Of a stretch of DNA of 64,000 nucleotides, positions 44,456-53,078 are shown one piece after another. The stretch covers positions 62,001-126,000 of the forward strand of contig JAUVXE010000004.1 of the NCBI GenBank assembly GCA_030603745.1, in the 5' to 3' direction. This DNA is from Coriobacteriia bacterium (GTDB lineage: Bacteria; Actinomycetota; Coriobacteriia; Anaerosomatales; SLCP01). Made by a program: the position numbers and the translations under genes. Under the pieces are notes generated by a model. That model did no database searches. It worked only from the letters and a program-made list of their open reading frames with translations, and was not told the DNA's origin. Each line of letters begins with the position of its first letter. The stretch's first letter is position 1.

Positions 44456-45577
44456 TTATCTTGCCTGAACGCCGCCGGTCAGGAAGCGCTTCTCCACGTA
44501 GGGCGACGTGAACAGGCCGAGGGTCGCGGCGTATGTGGGCCGGAACCGCAGCACGTCACCCACAGCGGGCGGCGGGTCCAGATCCTCGACATCGAGGATG
44601 AGGTGGTCGCTCGACGCCCCGAGCACCCGCACTCCCGCGTCGAGCGGGCGCAGCCCCTCGGCGGGTGCGTCCTGTCGTCCGAGCGCGCAGATCGCCCGGA
44701 GGCGCACCCCGCGGTCCTCGAAGACCGGCGTGCGCCCGAACGCGTCCTGGGCGATCTCGCCCTCGGGGACCGACGGCTTGCGCGCGCACTCGATGACCGG
44801 CGCCTCGAGTGTGAGCGCGTCGTCGCGCAGGCCGGTCAGCGGCTCGCGCGTCACCGTGCTCACGCCGAGGATGATGCTCTCCCCCACCCGGAGGTTGTCC
44901 ACGCGCCCGGGCATGCGCCCGGCGAGCGCCAGCTCGATCGAGCTCGACATGCCGCCGCTCACGACGAGCCGCTCGCCGAGGGTCTCCTCGGCGCGTAAGG
45001 CGAGCTCGACGAGGCGGCCGAGGTTCGCCTCCGAGGGCACGACCCCGCCGTAGCAGGTGAGACTCGTGCCGATCGCATGCACGCGCACGCCCGCCGTCTC
45101 GCGCGCGTGGTCGAGGAAGGCCGGCAGCGCCTCGGGCAGCATCCCCTCGCGCAGGTCGCCGAGGTCGACCATCGCGCAGAGCGCGTGCGGGGCCTCGGCG
45201 GCGCCGCGTGCCAGTGCCGCCGCACCGAGGGCGGTCACCGTGGCCGGCTCGCTCACGAGAGTGACGTCGGCGAGGCGGACGGCCTCTCCGGCGAGTGCGG
45301 GAGTGGGAGCGCGCAGCAGCCAGAAGGGCGCGTCGACGCCCGCCGCGCGCAGCCGCTCGATGTTCTCGAGACGCGACTCGCCGATCGCGGCGACCCCTCC
45401 GGCGAGCATCGCGCGGGCGACCTCGGGGGCCCCGCAGGTGACCTTGGTGACGCCAACGACGGCGAGCCCCGGCAGCGCGCCGGTCAGGGTGCGGGCGTTC
45501 GCCTCGATACGGCCGAGGTCGACCGTGAGCGTGGCGCGCGCAAGCGGTAGGCGGTCCGTGGCGGGCGAGGTGGTCAC
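44456..45577 (-). CDS. orr: ornithine racemase
   Basis: PLP enzyme of the alanine-racemase-like fold that interconverts L- and D-ornithine, feeding OraSE. The 373-residue protein has the PLP-lysine region LAVVGVTKVTCGAPEVARAMLAGGVAAIGESRLENI (Lys at about residue 40), VDLGDLREGMLP and GGMSSSIELAL with a YGGVVPSE segment. The GTG start at 45575-45577 overlaps the upstream GlmL-like stop as GTGA. It is the last gene of the ornithine operon, in the same order as clostridial ornithine clusters. Confidence 0.88.
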   Translation of the reverse strand: MTTSPATDRLPLARATLTVDLGRIEANARTLTGALPGLAVVGVTKVTCGAPEVARAMLAGGVAAIGESRLENIERLRAAGVDAPFWLLRAPTPALAGEAVRLADVTLVSEPATVTALGAAALARGAAEAPHALCAMVDLGDLREGMLPEALPAFLDHARETAGVRVHAIGTSLTCYGGVVPSEANLGRLVELALRAEETLGERLVVSGGMSSSIELALAGRMPGRVDNLRVGESIILGVSTVTREPLTGLRDDALTLEAPVIECARKPSVPEGEIAQDAFGRTPVFEDRGVRLRAICALGRQDAPAEGLRPLDAGVRVLGASSDHLILDVEDLDPPPAVGDVLRFRPTYAATLGLFTSPYVEKRFLTGGVQAR

Positions 45578-46974
45578 TGCGGGGCTCCGATCTCCTCGGC
45601 GGGCATGCCGATGCTCGTGCGCATGAGCGCGGCGACGGCGTCGGCGTCGAAGTGCGCGAGCAGGGCGCCGCAGCAGGCGAGGACGTAGTCGCGGTCGAGC
45701 GCGCAGCGCGCGTCGGCGGGCGGCAGGAGCAGTTCGGTGACGCCGGAGACCGGCACGCGCGACTCCTCGAGCGCCTCGAGCCCGCCCGGGAGGCGGGTGA
45801 GCGCGCCGCCGGTGCCCACGAGCAGGCGGCACGCGGTCAGGTCACGACCGCGCGCGACGGTCTGGCGGCCGGTGGGCGTGTAGTGGTGTACGAGCCGGCC
45901 CGCGTGGCGCCTGACCGCGGTGACCGCGGCGACCCGCGCAAGCGCGGCGGCCGCGGCCTTCTCGGCGGGAGTGGCGGGGAGCGCCGGCGGGAGCGCGCCG
46001 GGGCGCTCGGCGTCGGGGATGAGCGCGGCCGCATGCTCCGCGCTCACGTACGTGCCGAGGTCGCCCTCGACGGTGCGCTTGCTCGCGGGCTGCGGGTCGA
46101 GCGAGATGGCGGCGATCTCGGGAGAACCGGAGGTCACCGAGTGGACGTCGGTGGTCGCGCCGCCCACGTCGATCACGAGCAGGTCGCCCACGCGGGCCGC
46201 GAGCGCCTCGGCGGCGAGCAGGACCGCGCCGGGGGTGGGCAGCACGCGGCCGGTCACCCACCCCGCGATGCGCTCCATGCCGGGCGCGTGGATGATGTGC
46301 TCCTCGAAGGCGTCGTGGATCACCTCGCGGGCGGGGACGATGTCGAGCTCGTCGACCCGCGGGTAGACGTTGGCCGTCACGCGCACCCGGAACCCCGCGC
46401 GCTCGAGCAGCGAGCGGGCCTCCGGCGCCGCCGCCGAGTTCCCGGCGTAGACCACGATCGGCCGCACGGTCAGCTCCGCGAGCCGCCCGGCGTTGTGGAG
46501 CACCGTCTCGCTGTCGCCCCCCTCGACCCCGCCGGCGAGCAGCGTGAGCCCCGGCCGCGCGGCGTCGATCGCGGCGAGGTCCGCATCGCGCAGCCGGCCC
46601 GCGGTGCGGTGGACGAGCACCCCGCCGGCCCCGAGCGCCGCCTCGCGCGCCGCCATCGCGGTCATCTTCTCGGTCAGCCCGTGCACGGTCATCCGCAGGC
46701 CGCCCGCCGCCGAGGAGGTCGCGAGCGTGACGCCCGGCTCGAGCAAGCCGGTCGTCTCCTCGAGCGCCGCGCGGGCCGCGTCGATGCCGAGGCCCACATC
46801 GCCCTCGGCCACCGTGGTCGCGGCGATGCCCTGGCCGATGAGGCGGGGGACGGCATCGACAGGACCATCGGGTGCGGCTTCGCCCACAGCGAGCCCGTCG
46901 AACGCGCTGACGACCGTGGTCGTCGAGCCGATCTCGGCGACGAGCGCGTCAATCGGGCGGATCTCAGGTGACAT
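45574..46974 (-). CDS. GlmL/MutL-like ASKHA ATPase accessory protein of ornithine aminomutase
   Basis: A 466-residue protein of the GlmL (MutL) family. AEIGSTTTVVSAFDG is the phosphate-1-like loop, VIDVGGATTDVHSV the phosphate-2-like loop and LVGTGGALTRLPGG the adenosine-like motif. GlmL proteins accompany B12-dependent mutases and are thought to protect or reactivate them. There is no glutamate mutase here, so its partner is OraSE. It is coupled to orr downstream. In this genome it is separated from oraE by a HEPN/RHH-MNT module. Confidence 0.87.
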   Translation of the reverse strand: MSPEIRPIDALVAEIGSTTTVVSAFDGLAVGEAAPDGPVDAVPRLIGQGIAATTVAEGDVGLGIDAARAALEETTGLLEPGVTLATSSAAGGLRMTVHGLTEKMTAMAAREAALGAGGVLVHRTAGRLRDADLAAIDAARPGLTLLAGGVEGGDSETVLHNAGRLAELTVRPIVVYAGNSAAAPEARSLLERAGFRVRVTANVYPRVDELDIVPAREVIHDAFEEHIIHAPGMERIAGWVTGRVLPTPGAVLLAAEALAARVGDLLVIDVGGATTDVHSVTSGSPEIAAISLDPQPASKRTVEGDLGTYVSAEHAAALIPDAERPGALPPALPATPAEKAAAAALARVAAVTAVRRHAGRLVHHYTPTGRQTVARGRDLTACRLLVGTGGALTRLPGGLEALEESRVPVSGVTELLLPPADARCALDRDYVLACCGALLAHFDADAVAALMRTSIGMPAEEIGAPQ

Positions 46975-46991
46975 TCGCCTCGACCGTCCCG

Positions 46992-47426
46992 TTAATCGAT
47001 CCCCTCGACCCACTGCCACACCTCGGCGGCGAAGCGGGCGAGCTCGCTCACCCCTTGCAGCGAACCATACACGCGCCTGGTGTCGGTCGCCCGGTACTCG
47101 TGCACCAGCAGGTTACGCATCCCCGCGGCCATCACCAGACGATCCCCGAGTTCCTCGGTCAGTGCACCCAGCCGCGTCAGGGCGACGATGCCGTCCCGGT
47201 ACGCCTCGAGCGGCCGGACATCCGAGACGACAGCGATGTGCGTAGCGACATCCAGCATCGCCTGGATCGCGATCAGCAGTCGATGCTCGAGCTCGTAGCG
47301 CAGACCCTCGTTCTCGAACGCCGCATACTCGGCGTAGTCCGCGGGAGTCCGGGTCTCGATGGCTTCGACCTCGCTCAGCAGGCGATCGAGACGTGTCCGC
47401 ACGACAGCGCGATCGACCCTACCCAC
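46992..47426 (-). CDS. HepT-like HEPN ribonuclease toxin (DUF86)
   Basis: A 144-residue HEPN-domain protein. The catalytic motif RNLLVHEY (R-x4-H-x-Y) lies at about residues 105-112, and the surrounding helices (EHRLLIAIQAMLDVATHIA, ALTEELGDRLVMAAGMRN) match HepT toxins, which cut tRNA or mRNA and are silenced by AMP addition to the motif tyrosine. It overlaps the partner antitoxin gene by 8 bp. The pair lies between oraE and the GlmL-like gene, on the same strand as the ornithine operon. Confidence 0.9.
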   Translation of the reverse strand: MGRVDRAVVRTRLDRLLSEVEAIETRTPADYAEYAAFENEGLRYELEHRLLIAIQAMLDVATHIAVVSDVRPLEAYRDGIVALTRLGALTEELGDRLVMAAGMRNLLVHEYRATDTRRVYGSLQGVSELARFAAEVWQWVEGID

Positions 47427-48060
47427 GACCCCTCACCCTCTCGCCCAACCTGGCGTCGAGCATCCGTCGAAGCCGTTTCGTATCGAAGTACTGACCAGCA
47501 GCCCGAATCTCGAGCTCGGCAGCGCGCGTGCTGGAATCGCCGAAGACGCGGACCCCCTCGACAAGTGCCCGATGCGACAGGAGCGAGTCGTCACACGGCA
47601 TGAGGGTGACATCGACCCGGCCGACTTCAAGGGCGCGCTCCAGCCTCGCCGCGAGGTGGAGTTCCAGCCGCCATCCCTCCTCATCGGAGGGACACTGACG
47701 CGGCAGGATCGCGACATCGACGTCGGAGCACTCGACAGCCTCACCCCGCGCTACGCTCCCGAAGAGCCACGCGGCCTCGATATCGTCCCGCGCCGCGAAG
47801 AACGCACCCAGTAGTGCGCCCACCGCGGAGCGGCAGTTCAGCGCTCCCGGCCGGGCGGCCCCGGGCCGCACGGCGTGTCCCACGGCGGGTTCGCGGGCGA
47901 GTTGCGCTGCCCGCGGATCCACCGGCCTGGCTCCTCGCTCCATGAACGCGTCAAGCGCCGCGGCGATAAGGCCGCTGCGGGTGTACCGCTCGCGGAGCGC
48001 GAACGCGTCAGCGCGCACGAGGACATCCTGGGGCAACGTGATGTTCAGTCGCTTGTGCAT
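47419..48060 (-). CDS. fused ribbon-helix-helix and MNT nucleotidyltransferase antitoxin
   Basis: A 213-residue protein with two antitoxin-type domains. Residues about 1-42 are a ribbon-helix-helix DNA-binding unit (MHKRLNITLPQDVLVRADAF, RSGLIAAALDAFME). Residues about 85-190 are a minimal nucleotidyltransferase with AAWLFGSVARGEAVECSDVDVAIL (GS-x9-DxD). MNT proteins AMPylate and silence their HEPN partner but usually lack a DNA-binding domain. The fusion suggests one protein both neutralises the toxin and represses the operon. Repeated GTGTAT boxes lie 21 bp upstream. Confidence 0.88.
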   Translation of the reverse strand: MHKRLNITLPQDVLVRADAFALRERYTRSGLIAAALDAFMERGARPVDPRAAQLAREPAVGHAVRPGAARPGALNCRSAVGALLGAFFAARDDIEAAWLFGSVARGEAVECSDVDVAILPRQCPSDEEGWRLELHLAARLERALEVGRVDVTLMPCDDSLLSHRALVEGVRVFGDSSTRAAELEIRAAGQYFDTKRLRRMLDARLGERVRGRG

Positions 48061-48080
48061 GGGAGGATTCTAGCACGAGT

Positions 48081-48097
48081 GTGTATAGGTGTGTATC
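48081..48097. promoter_or_regulatory. direct-repeat operator of the RHH-MNT/HEPN module
   Basis: GTGTATA (48081-48087) and GTGTATC (48091-48097) are spaced exactly 10 bp apart, one helical turn, just upstream of the RHH-MNT start. RHH proteins bind such repeats in tandem. The same GTGTATC core recurs three times (two as an inverted pair) upstream of vapB at 50849-50880. Confidence 0.6.
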
Positions 48098-48155
48098 GGC
48101 TCGGCCGAGTGCGTACTCGCGCGGGATCGAGCCCCCTCCGCTCCGCCCGCACCCC

Positions 48156-50441
48156 TCACGCCCCCCGCTCCCGCAGTTGCTTGACGATGAACGTCGCGAC
48201 CTCGAGGCCGGTGGTCTTGCGTCCGAACCCGGCGTCCATGCCCCACGAGCGCGCGAGCTCGTCGGTCACCTGAGTCCCGCCGCTGATCAGCAGCAGCCGG
48301 TCGCGCACGCCCTTCTCGGCGGCGAGGTCCGCGAGCTTCTGCATCATGATCCGGTGGATCTCGCCGTGGGTGATGATCGTCGAGATGAGCACCACGGAGG
48401 CGCCGTGCTCGACCGCCGCGTCGAGGACCTTCTCGATGGGCACGCTCGTGCCGAGGTACGTCACGCCGAAGCCCCACTTCTCGAGCCCGCCGTGCTTGAT
48501 GTCGATGATCTCGCGCATGCCCACCGAGTGCTCGTCGTGCCCGACGGTGGCCGCCACCACGCGCACCTCGTGCTCGGCTACGAACTCGCGGATCTCCTCG
48601 TCCTCGAGCAGGTCGGGCGGCTCGGGGAGCACGAGGGTGGCCGGGTCGATCGCCACGTCGAGCCGGCCCTTGAGCTCGCAGAAGGTCCCCTCGGCGGGGT
48701 GCATCACGCGCTTGTGGATGACCTCGCGGTCGGTGAGGTTCATCGCGCGGCCGAGCTCGAGGGCGGCCGCCTCGGCGACGTCGGCGGGCGCGGGCAGGAA
48801 CATCTGCACGACCACCACGCCGTCGCCCGTCCACTCGACCTCGGGCTTGATCAGCCCGCGCTCGCGGAGTTCTGCAGTCTGCGTAAGCCGCGCCGCGGCG
48901 TTATCGGTCGGGTCGAGCTCGTCGATGTAGGGCACCTTGGCGTCGTCGCACAGCGTGCACCCGCCCATGAACTCGCACACGCAGCCGCCCTCGCCCGGGC
49001 CGCCCTCCTCGGCGAGGAGCGCGGCGGCGGACGGGTCGTCGAGGTAGCGGGCGAGCAGTTCCAGGTGGTTGTCGCCGAAGTGGTGGCAGACCGGCGCGAG
49101 GTAGTCGCCGGCGCGCGGCACGATCGAGTCCGCCGCCACGCCGCCACCGCTCTCGCGCGCGATGCCGTCGTCGTGCGTCTCGGGATACTCGCCGGAGTCC
49201 ACGAAGTAGGCGTCCTCCACCCCCGCGAAGTAGCCGCCGTCGGCGAGCATCGCCTCGAGGAAGAGCACGGCGCGCTCCTTGAGCTCGCGCACGCGCGCGG
49301 CGAGCTCGGGCGACTCGCGGTCGACCCGCACCATCTCGCGCAGCCCGTCCATCCCCACGAGCGACTGCTTAGCCGTCTCCACCGCCGCGATGTTGTTGTG
49401 GTGCCAGGGCACGTTGCGGCCCTCGTCGGGGGTTATCGTGGACTGGATATCCGCCGAGGTAAGCCGCGACACCACGAGGTTCATCACGTGCGCCACGGTC
49501 GCCTCGCGCGTGTCCGAGTCCATGTAGCGGGTGTTCTGCTGCGCCCGCATCTTGTAGGCGCCGAAGAGGTCCCTGAGCGCCACCGCGTAGGGCAGGTCGA
49601 GCCGCATGCACGGAGCCGGCGCGGCGTCGGGCGGCACGGTCGAGAGCGCGATCTGCTCGGCGGGCATCCCCACCGCCTCGGAGTAGGCCGTGTTGATCGC
49701 GTGCTGCACGAGGAGCTCGGGCATGACCTTGTACGCCTTGACCGCGGTCGCGTTGGCGTTGTGCGCCCCGTCGATCTGCAGGATGCCGGCGACCGCCATG
49801 ATGCGCTTCGCCACCGCCGCGTCCACGAACGATCGGTACATGTTGATGTTGCGGTAGAGCACGTTGTACTGCGGGTCCTGGTGCGCGCCGTTCACGCCCT
49901 CCTCGGCGAAGAGGACCGCCATCTCGGGCCCGGCGACCCCGCTCACGTAGGAGTGGAAGTTGAGCGGCCGGCCCACCTCGTCCTCGATGAGGTCGAGCGC
50001 GCGGCGGGTGAAGCGCAGCTGCTTGCGCGTGATCGCGATGCCGCCCACGCCCTCCGGCGTGCCCTCGAGCAGCCCGTCGATATGGGACTGCCCGGCGGTG
50101 CGGATGACCATCATGTGGTCGGCGCCGTGCCAGGCGGCCATGCGCATGCGGCGGACGTCGTCCTCCGGGCGGCCCGACGCGATCTCGGTGGTGATCACGC
50201 ACTCCGGCTGCGGGTCGATGTCGCCGAAGTAGTGCGCCGCGGGCAGCGACACGCTGCGCATCAGCGGCTCACTCGTCTCGTGGTAGGTGAACTCGCCGAT
50301 GCGCTGCTCGGGCACGGGCGTGCGCCACGTCCAGCCCCGCCTGCGCGGCCGGTAGTGCTCGAGGCCGTCGAGGAGCGCCCCGATGTCGAGCTTCTCGTTC
50401 GGGTCGAGCGGCGGGAGCGGCTCGCGCCACGACGTGCTCAT
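48156..50441 (-). CDS. oraE: D-ornithine 4,5-aminomutase large subunit OraE
   Basis: Adenosylcobalamin- and PLP-dependent enzyme that shifts the terminal amino group of D-ornithine to give 2,4-diaminopentanoate. The 761-residue protein has an N-terminal PLP-binding TIM-barrel part (about 1-560) and a C-terminal Rossmann B12 domain. The cobalamin motif DEHSVG gives His about 638, and the PLP-linking lysine in REIIDIKHGG is Lys about 649, exactly 11 residues later as in the clostridial enzyme. ATG at 50439-50441 overlaps the oraS stop as ATGA. It lies downstream of oraS in the operon. Confidence 0.95.
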   Translation of the reverse strand: MSTSWREPLPPLDPNEKLDIGALLDGLEHYRPRRRGWTWRTPVPEQRIGEFTYHETSEPLMRSVSLPAAHYFGDIDPQPECVITTEIASGRPEDDVRRMRMAAWHGADHMMVIRTAGQSHIDGLLEGTPEGVGGIAITRKQLRFTRRALDLIEDEVGRPLNFHSYVSGVAGPEMAVLFAEEGVNGAHQDPQYNVLYRNINMYRSFVDAAVAKRIMAVAGILQIDGAHNANATAVKAYKVMPELLVQHAINTAYSEAVGMPAEQIALSTVPPDAAPAPCMRLDLPYAVALRDLFGAYKMRAQQNTRYMDSDTREATVAHVMNLVVSRLTSADIQSTITPDEGRNVPWHHNNIAAVETAKQSLVGMDGLREMVRVDRESPELAARVRELKERAVLFLEAMLADGGYFAGVEDAYFVDSGEYPETHDDGIARESGGGVAADSIVPRAGDYLAPVCHHFGDNHLELLARYLDDPSAAALLAEEGGPGEGGCVCEFMGGCTLCDDAKVPYIDELDPTDNAAARLTQTAELRERGLIKPEVEWTGDGVVVVQMFLPAPADVAEAAALELGRAMNLTDREVIHKRVMHPAEGTFCELKGRLDVAIDPATLVLPEPPDLLEDEEIREFVAEHEVRVVAATVGHDEHSVGMREIIDIKHGGLEKWGFGVTYLGTSVPIEKVLDAAVEHGASVVLISTIITHGEIHRIMMQKLADLAAEKGVRDRLLLISGGTQVTDELARSWGMDAGFGRKTTGLEVATFIVKQLRERGA

Positions 50442-50800
50442 CGGCCCGCCCCCCACTTCGCCTCGGCGAGCTCCCAGCCCTCGCCTGCGGCGAGCCGGGC
50501 AGCCGCGGCGGGCGCGTCGGCCCCCCACTCGCGCATGGCGACCAGCACCACGTGCCCCGCCCCATGGCCGAGGAGACCCCGCGTCTCGCACTCGGCCACG
50601 ACCGCCATGCACGTGGGCGAGTCGATCCCCATGCGCATGAGCACGCTGCGCTCGATCGAGGGCGACGTATGGGTGCGCGCCAGCTCGACGAGCGGCTCGA
50701 CCACCTCGCGCGAGAGCTTCCAGAAGCGGTCCTCGAGCGCGGCGTCGTCGAGGTCGGCGAGGTGCGCGCGGACCTCCCGGTAGGTGTCGGGGCGGACCAT
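50438..50800 (-). CDS. oraS: D-ornithine 4,5-aminomutase small subunit OraS
   Basis: A 120-residue small subunit, the usual OraS length. It has FWKLSREVVEPLVELARTHTSPSIERSVLMRMGIDSPTCMAVV, with the conserved SIERSVLLRMG-type region, and GHGAGHVVLVAMREWGADAPAAAARLAAG. It forms the heterotetrameric mutase with OraE, whose start overlaps its stop by 4 bp. Its upstream flank faces the vapBC module, which interrupts the junction with ortB. Confidence 0.92.
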   Translation of the reverse strand: MVRPDTYREVRAHLADLDDAALEDRFWKLSREVVEPLVELARTHTSPSIERSVLMRMGIDSPTCMAVVAECETRGLLGHGAGHVVLVAMREWGADAPAAAARLAAGEGWELAEAKWGAGR

Positions 50801-50848
50801 GGGGTGGGCCTCCTCAGCTTCGAGCGATGGACGGTGTCAGAGCATCGA

Positions 50849-50880
50849 GATACACTCGTGGTGTATCCGACCGGTGTATC
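50849..50880 (+). promoter_or_regulatory. inverted-repeat operator of vapBC
   Basis: GATACAC (50849-50855) and GTGTATC (50861-50867) form a perfect inverted repeat with a 5-base spacer, and a third GTGTATC lies at 50874-50880. It sits 18-49 bp upstream of the vapB ATG. This is the expected binding site for an RHH antitoxin or its complex. The core is shared with the RHH-MNT module at 48081-48097. Confidence 0.7.
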
Positions 50881-50897
50881 TGAACGGAGTGGTCGCC

Positions 50898-51191
50898 ATG
50901 GCGACGTACAAGGTGAACGTGTCCTTGCCGGAACATCTGGTCTCAGAGATCGATGAGGTGGCGAACGAGCTGGGCATCTCCCGAAGCGGCTTCATCGCCG
51001 AGGCCGCCTCGCGATACGTGGCCGACGTGAAGAACCTGAGCGCCGAGGAGATGCGCCGTCGAGACATACAGCGAGCACGAGCGACCTGGCGGCGAATCGG
51101 GGCGACCCTGCCTCCCGAAGCCGTCGACGAGATGATCTCGCAGACCCGTCGGGATCGCGATCGCGGCTGGAGCGGTGAGGGAGAGCGATGA
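50898..51191 (+). CDS. VapB-type ribbon-helix-helix antitoxin
   Basis: A 97-residue protein. The first ~45 residues are an RHH DNA-binding domain (MATYKVNVSLPEHLVSEIDEV, LGISRSGFIAEAASRYV). The charged C-terminal tail would wrap the PIN toxin. It starts at ATG 50898 and its stop overlaps the toxin start as ATGA. It is on the plus strand, opposite the surrounding ornithine genes. It likely represses its own promoter through the GTGTATC repeats. Confidence 0.88.
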   Translation: MATYKVNVSLPEHLVSEIDEVANELGISRSGFIAEAASRYVADVKNLSAEEMRRRDIQRARATWRRIGATLPPEAVDEMISQTRRDRDRGWSGEGER

Positions 51192-51601
51192 AACCCGTCG
51201 TCGTCGACAGCTCGGTGGCTTTCAAGTGGCTCTCCTCTGCAGGAGAGCACGCGGTAGAAGAGGCTCTCGCGCTTCTCGATTCCCACGAGAACGGTGAACT
51301 GCTCCTGGCCGCCCCGGAGATACTGCACGTCGAGCTTACGAACGCTCTCAGGAACTCCCGATTCCTCACGCCCGATGCAGTACTCGCGCTCGTGGAGGAC
51401 CTCGACGACTACAGGGTCGAACTCCTGCCATCCACCGGGGACAGGCTCGTATGCGCACTGCGCCTCGCCTATCGCCACTCCCTGAGCATCTACGACGCGC
51501 TCTTCCTCGCGCTCGCCGAGGAACTCCGCTGCCCGCTCATCACCGCCGACCGCAAAGCGTTCGCCGACATCGACACCGAGGTGGAGATCCGGCTGATCTG
51601 A
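51188..51601 (+). CDS. VapC-type PIN-domain ribonuclease toxin
   Basis: A 137-residue PIN protein. Conserved acidic residues are visible in VVVDSSVAFKWL (first Asp), APEILHVELTNALR (Glu), and SIYDALFLALAEELRCPLITADRKAFAD (two Asp-containing motifs), the four-acid set that binds the catalytic metal. It is translationally coupled to its antitoxin by a 4-bp overlap. The cassette is antisense between oraS and ortB and would place its transcript against the ortB 3' end. Confidence 0.92.
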   Translation: MKPVVVDSSVAFKWLSSAGEHAVEEALALLDSHENGELLLAAPEILHVELTNALRNSRFLTPDAVLALVEDLDDYRVELLPSTGDRLVCALRLAYRHSLSIYDALFLALAEELRCPLITADRKAFADIDTEVEIRLI

Positions 51602-51652
51602 CCGACCCGCGGGCCGGGCCGCCGATGCTCGCGTCGACCCGCCCACGCCGCC

Positions 51653-53077
51653 TCACTCCCCCGCCGCGAGCGCCGCGACGGTCTCCTCGACCGCCTCCGG
51701 CGTGGAGTTGGTGTCCTCGGCGAGGAACGCGATGTCGTCGTCGGTCGGCTCGTAGCCCTCCGGCGCGTGGGCGAGCGCGTTGCGGACGTAGCTGCGGCGC
51801 ATGCGCGCGAGGTCGAAATCGGTCGCGCGCAGCTGCTCGGGCGCCTCGGGGATGACGATGCTGCGCCCCGGCACGCTCTCCGACGGGTCGCCCACGCGCA
51901 CCTCGACCCCGCGCTCGCGGGCGAAGTTCAGCTGCGCCCAGTGGTGCTTGCCCGCGCCCGTGTACTCGGTCTCCTGCACCACCACGGTGGCCTCGCGCGG
52001 CAGGTCGCGCGCGAGCGACATCGCGGCGGCGAGCGCGGTGTTGCCGCTCGGCCCGCGCTCGAGCCCCTCGAGCTTGGCGAGCACCTCGGTCACGTAGAAG
52101 ACCTCGCCCTGCGTGACCGTGAGGTAGCGGTCCATGTAGCGAAGCGCGCGTGCGGCGTTGCGGGGCACGTCGGCCCGATCGGGCCAGGTCGCGAACGGCA
52201 CGCCGAACCCGGTGTGCCCGGTCGTGAACGACTTGCGGTTGAAGTCGGCGTCGCTCGCCATGTGCAGGCCCGAGAGGTCGACGCTCGCGCTCACGATCTC
52301 GGTGTCGGTCGCGCCGGCGCGCCTGAGCCCCCGCGCGGTGCCGGTGGTGTTGCCGCCGCCGGCGTGCGTGACGACCACGCGCGTGGGCGGCGCGCCCGTG
52401 AGCGCGCGCATCTCCTCGGCGAGCTCGTGACCGAGGGTCTCGATCCCCGAGACGCCGAAACTCGAGTAGAGCGAGGCCGCGAAGTAGCCGGTCCCGTCGA
52501 GCAGCTCGAGCATGTGCGCGAAGAGCTCGGGGCCAACGGAGAGCTGCACGACCTCGGCGCCGAACGCCTCGCAGAGCCTGGCCTTCTCGACGATCTCGGG
52601 CTGGCCGAGGTGGGCCGAGTCGAACGCCTCCTGAACGATGATGCAGGCGAGCGAGGCCCGCGCCGCCTGGCTCGCGACGGCGGCGCCGTAGTTGCCCGAG
52701 GTCGCGGCGATCACGCCCGCGTAGCCCTTCTCGCGGGCGACGTGGATGCTCATCGACGCGCGGCGGTCCTTGAAGGAGCCGGCCATGTTGGCCGCCTCGT
52801 CCTTGACGAAAAGGCGCGCGCCGTGACCCGCGGGTGCGTAGCTGCGGACGAGGTCGGTGAGGTTGCGGAGCTCGAGCAGCGGCGTGCCGCCCACGCCGGC
52901 CGCGCGCTGGACCTTCGCGACCTCCTCGAGCGAGTAGCCGTGCGCGCCCATGAGCGCCTCGTAGTCGAACGCGATGGGCGAGCGCTCGAACTCGCGATAG
53001 TCCATGCCGAGCGCGCGCCGCATGATCTCGCCTCGGCGCGCCATGAGCGCCTCGGCACGGGAGGAGGGTGCGGCCAT
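51653..53077 (-). CDS. ortB: 2-amino-4-oxopentanoate thiolase beta subunit OrtB
   Basis: PLP-dependent subunit of the thiolase that cleaves 2-amino-4-oxopentanoate with CoA to alanine and acetyl-CoA. The 474-residue protein is of the threonine-synthase fold: RLFVKDEAANMAGSFKDRRASMSIH holds the PLP lysine (SFKDR), followed by SGNYGAAVA and THAGGGNTTGTARG, a PLP-phosphate loop. ATG at 53075-53077 follows the ortA stop directly; a GTG at 53084-53086 is an alternative start. The vapBC cassette follows its 3' end. Confidence 0.9.
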   Translation of the reverse strand: MAAPSSRAEALMARRGEIMRRALGMDYREFERSPIAFDYEALMGAHGYSLEEVAKVQRAAGVGGTPLLELRNLTDLVRSYAPAGHGARLFVKDEAANMAGSFKDRRASMSIHVAREKGYAGVIAATSGNYGAAVASQAARASLACIIVQEAFDSAHLGQPEIVEKARLCEAFGAEVVQLSVGPELFAHMLELLDGTGYFAASLYSSFGVSGIETLGHELAEEMRALTGAPPTRVVVTHAGGGNTTGTARGLRRAGATDTEIVSASVDLSGLHMASDADFNRKSFTTGHTGFGVPFATWPDRADVPRNAARALRYMDRYLTVTQGEVFYVTEVLAKLEGLERGPSGNTALAAAMSLARDLPREATVVVQETEYTGAGKHHWAQLNFARERGVEVRVGDPSESVPGRSIVIPEAPEQLRATDFDLARMRRSYVRNALAHAPEGYEPTDDDIAFLAEDTNSTPEAVEETVAALAAGE

Positions 53078-53078
53078 C

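Noticed and set aside
45574-46974. Reading the GlmL-like gene as a glutamate mutase cluster gene
   Set aside because: No glutamate mutase subunit genes are present, and OraSE is adjacent; ornithine clusters of clostridia carry the same accessory gene.
48156-50441. Lysine 5,6-aminomutase large subunit
   Set aside because: The protein carries the PLP lysine 11 residues after the B12 histidine in one long chain, has an OraS-sized partner and lies with ord and ortAB, which fits ornithine aminomutase.
48081-50783. Plus-strand reading frame of 900 codons opposite oraE and oraS
   Set aside because: OraE and OraS are unambiguous on the minus strand, and the plus-strand translation shows no domain.
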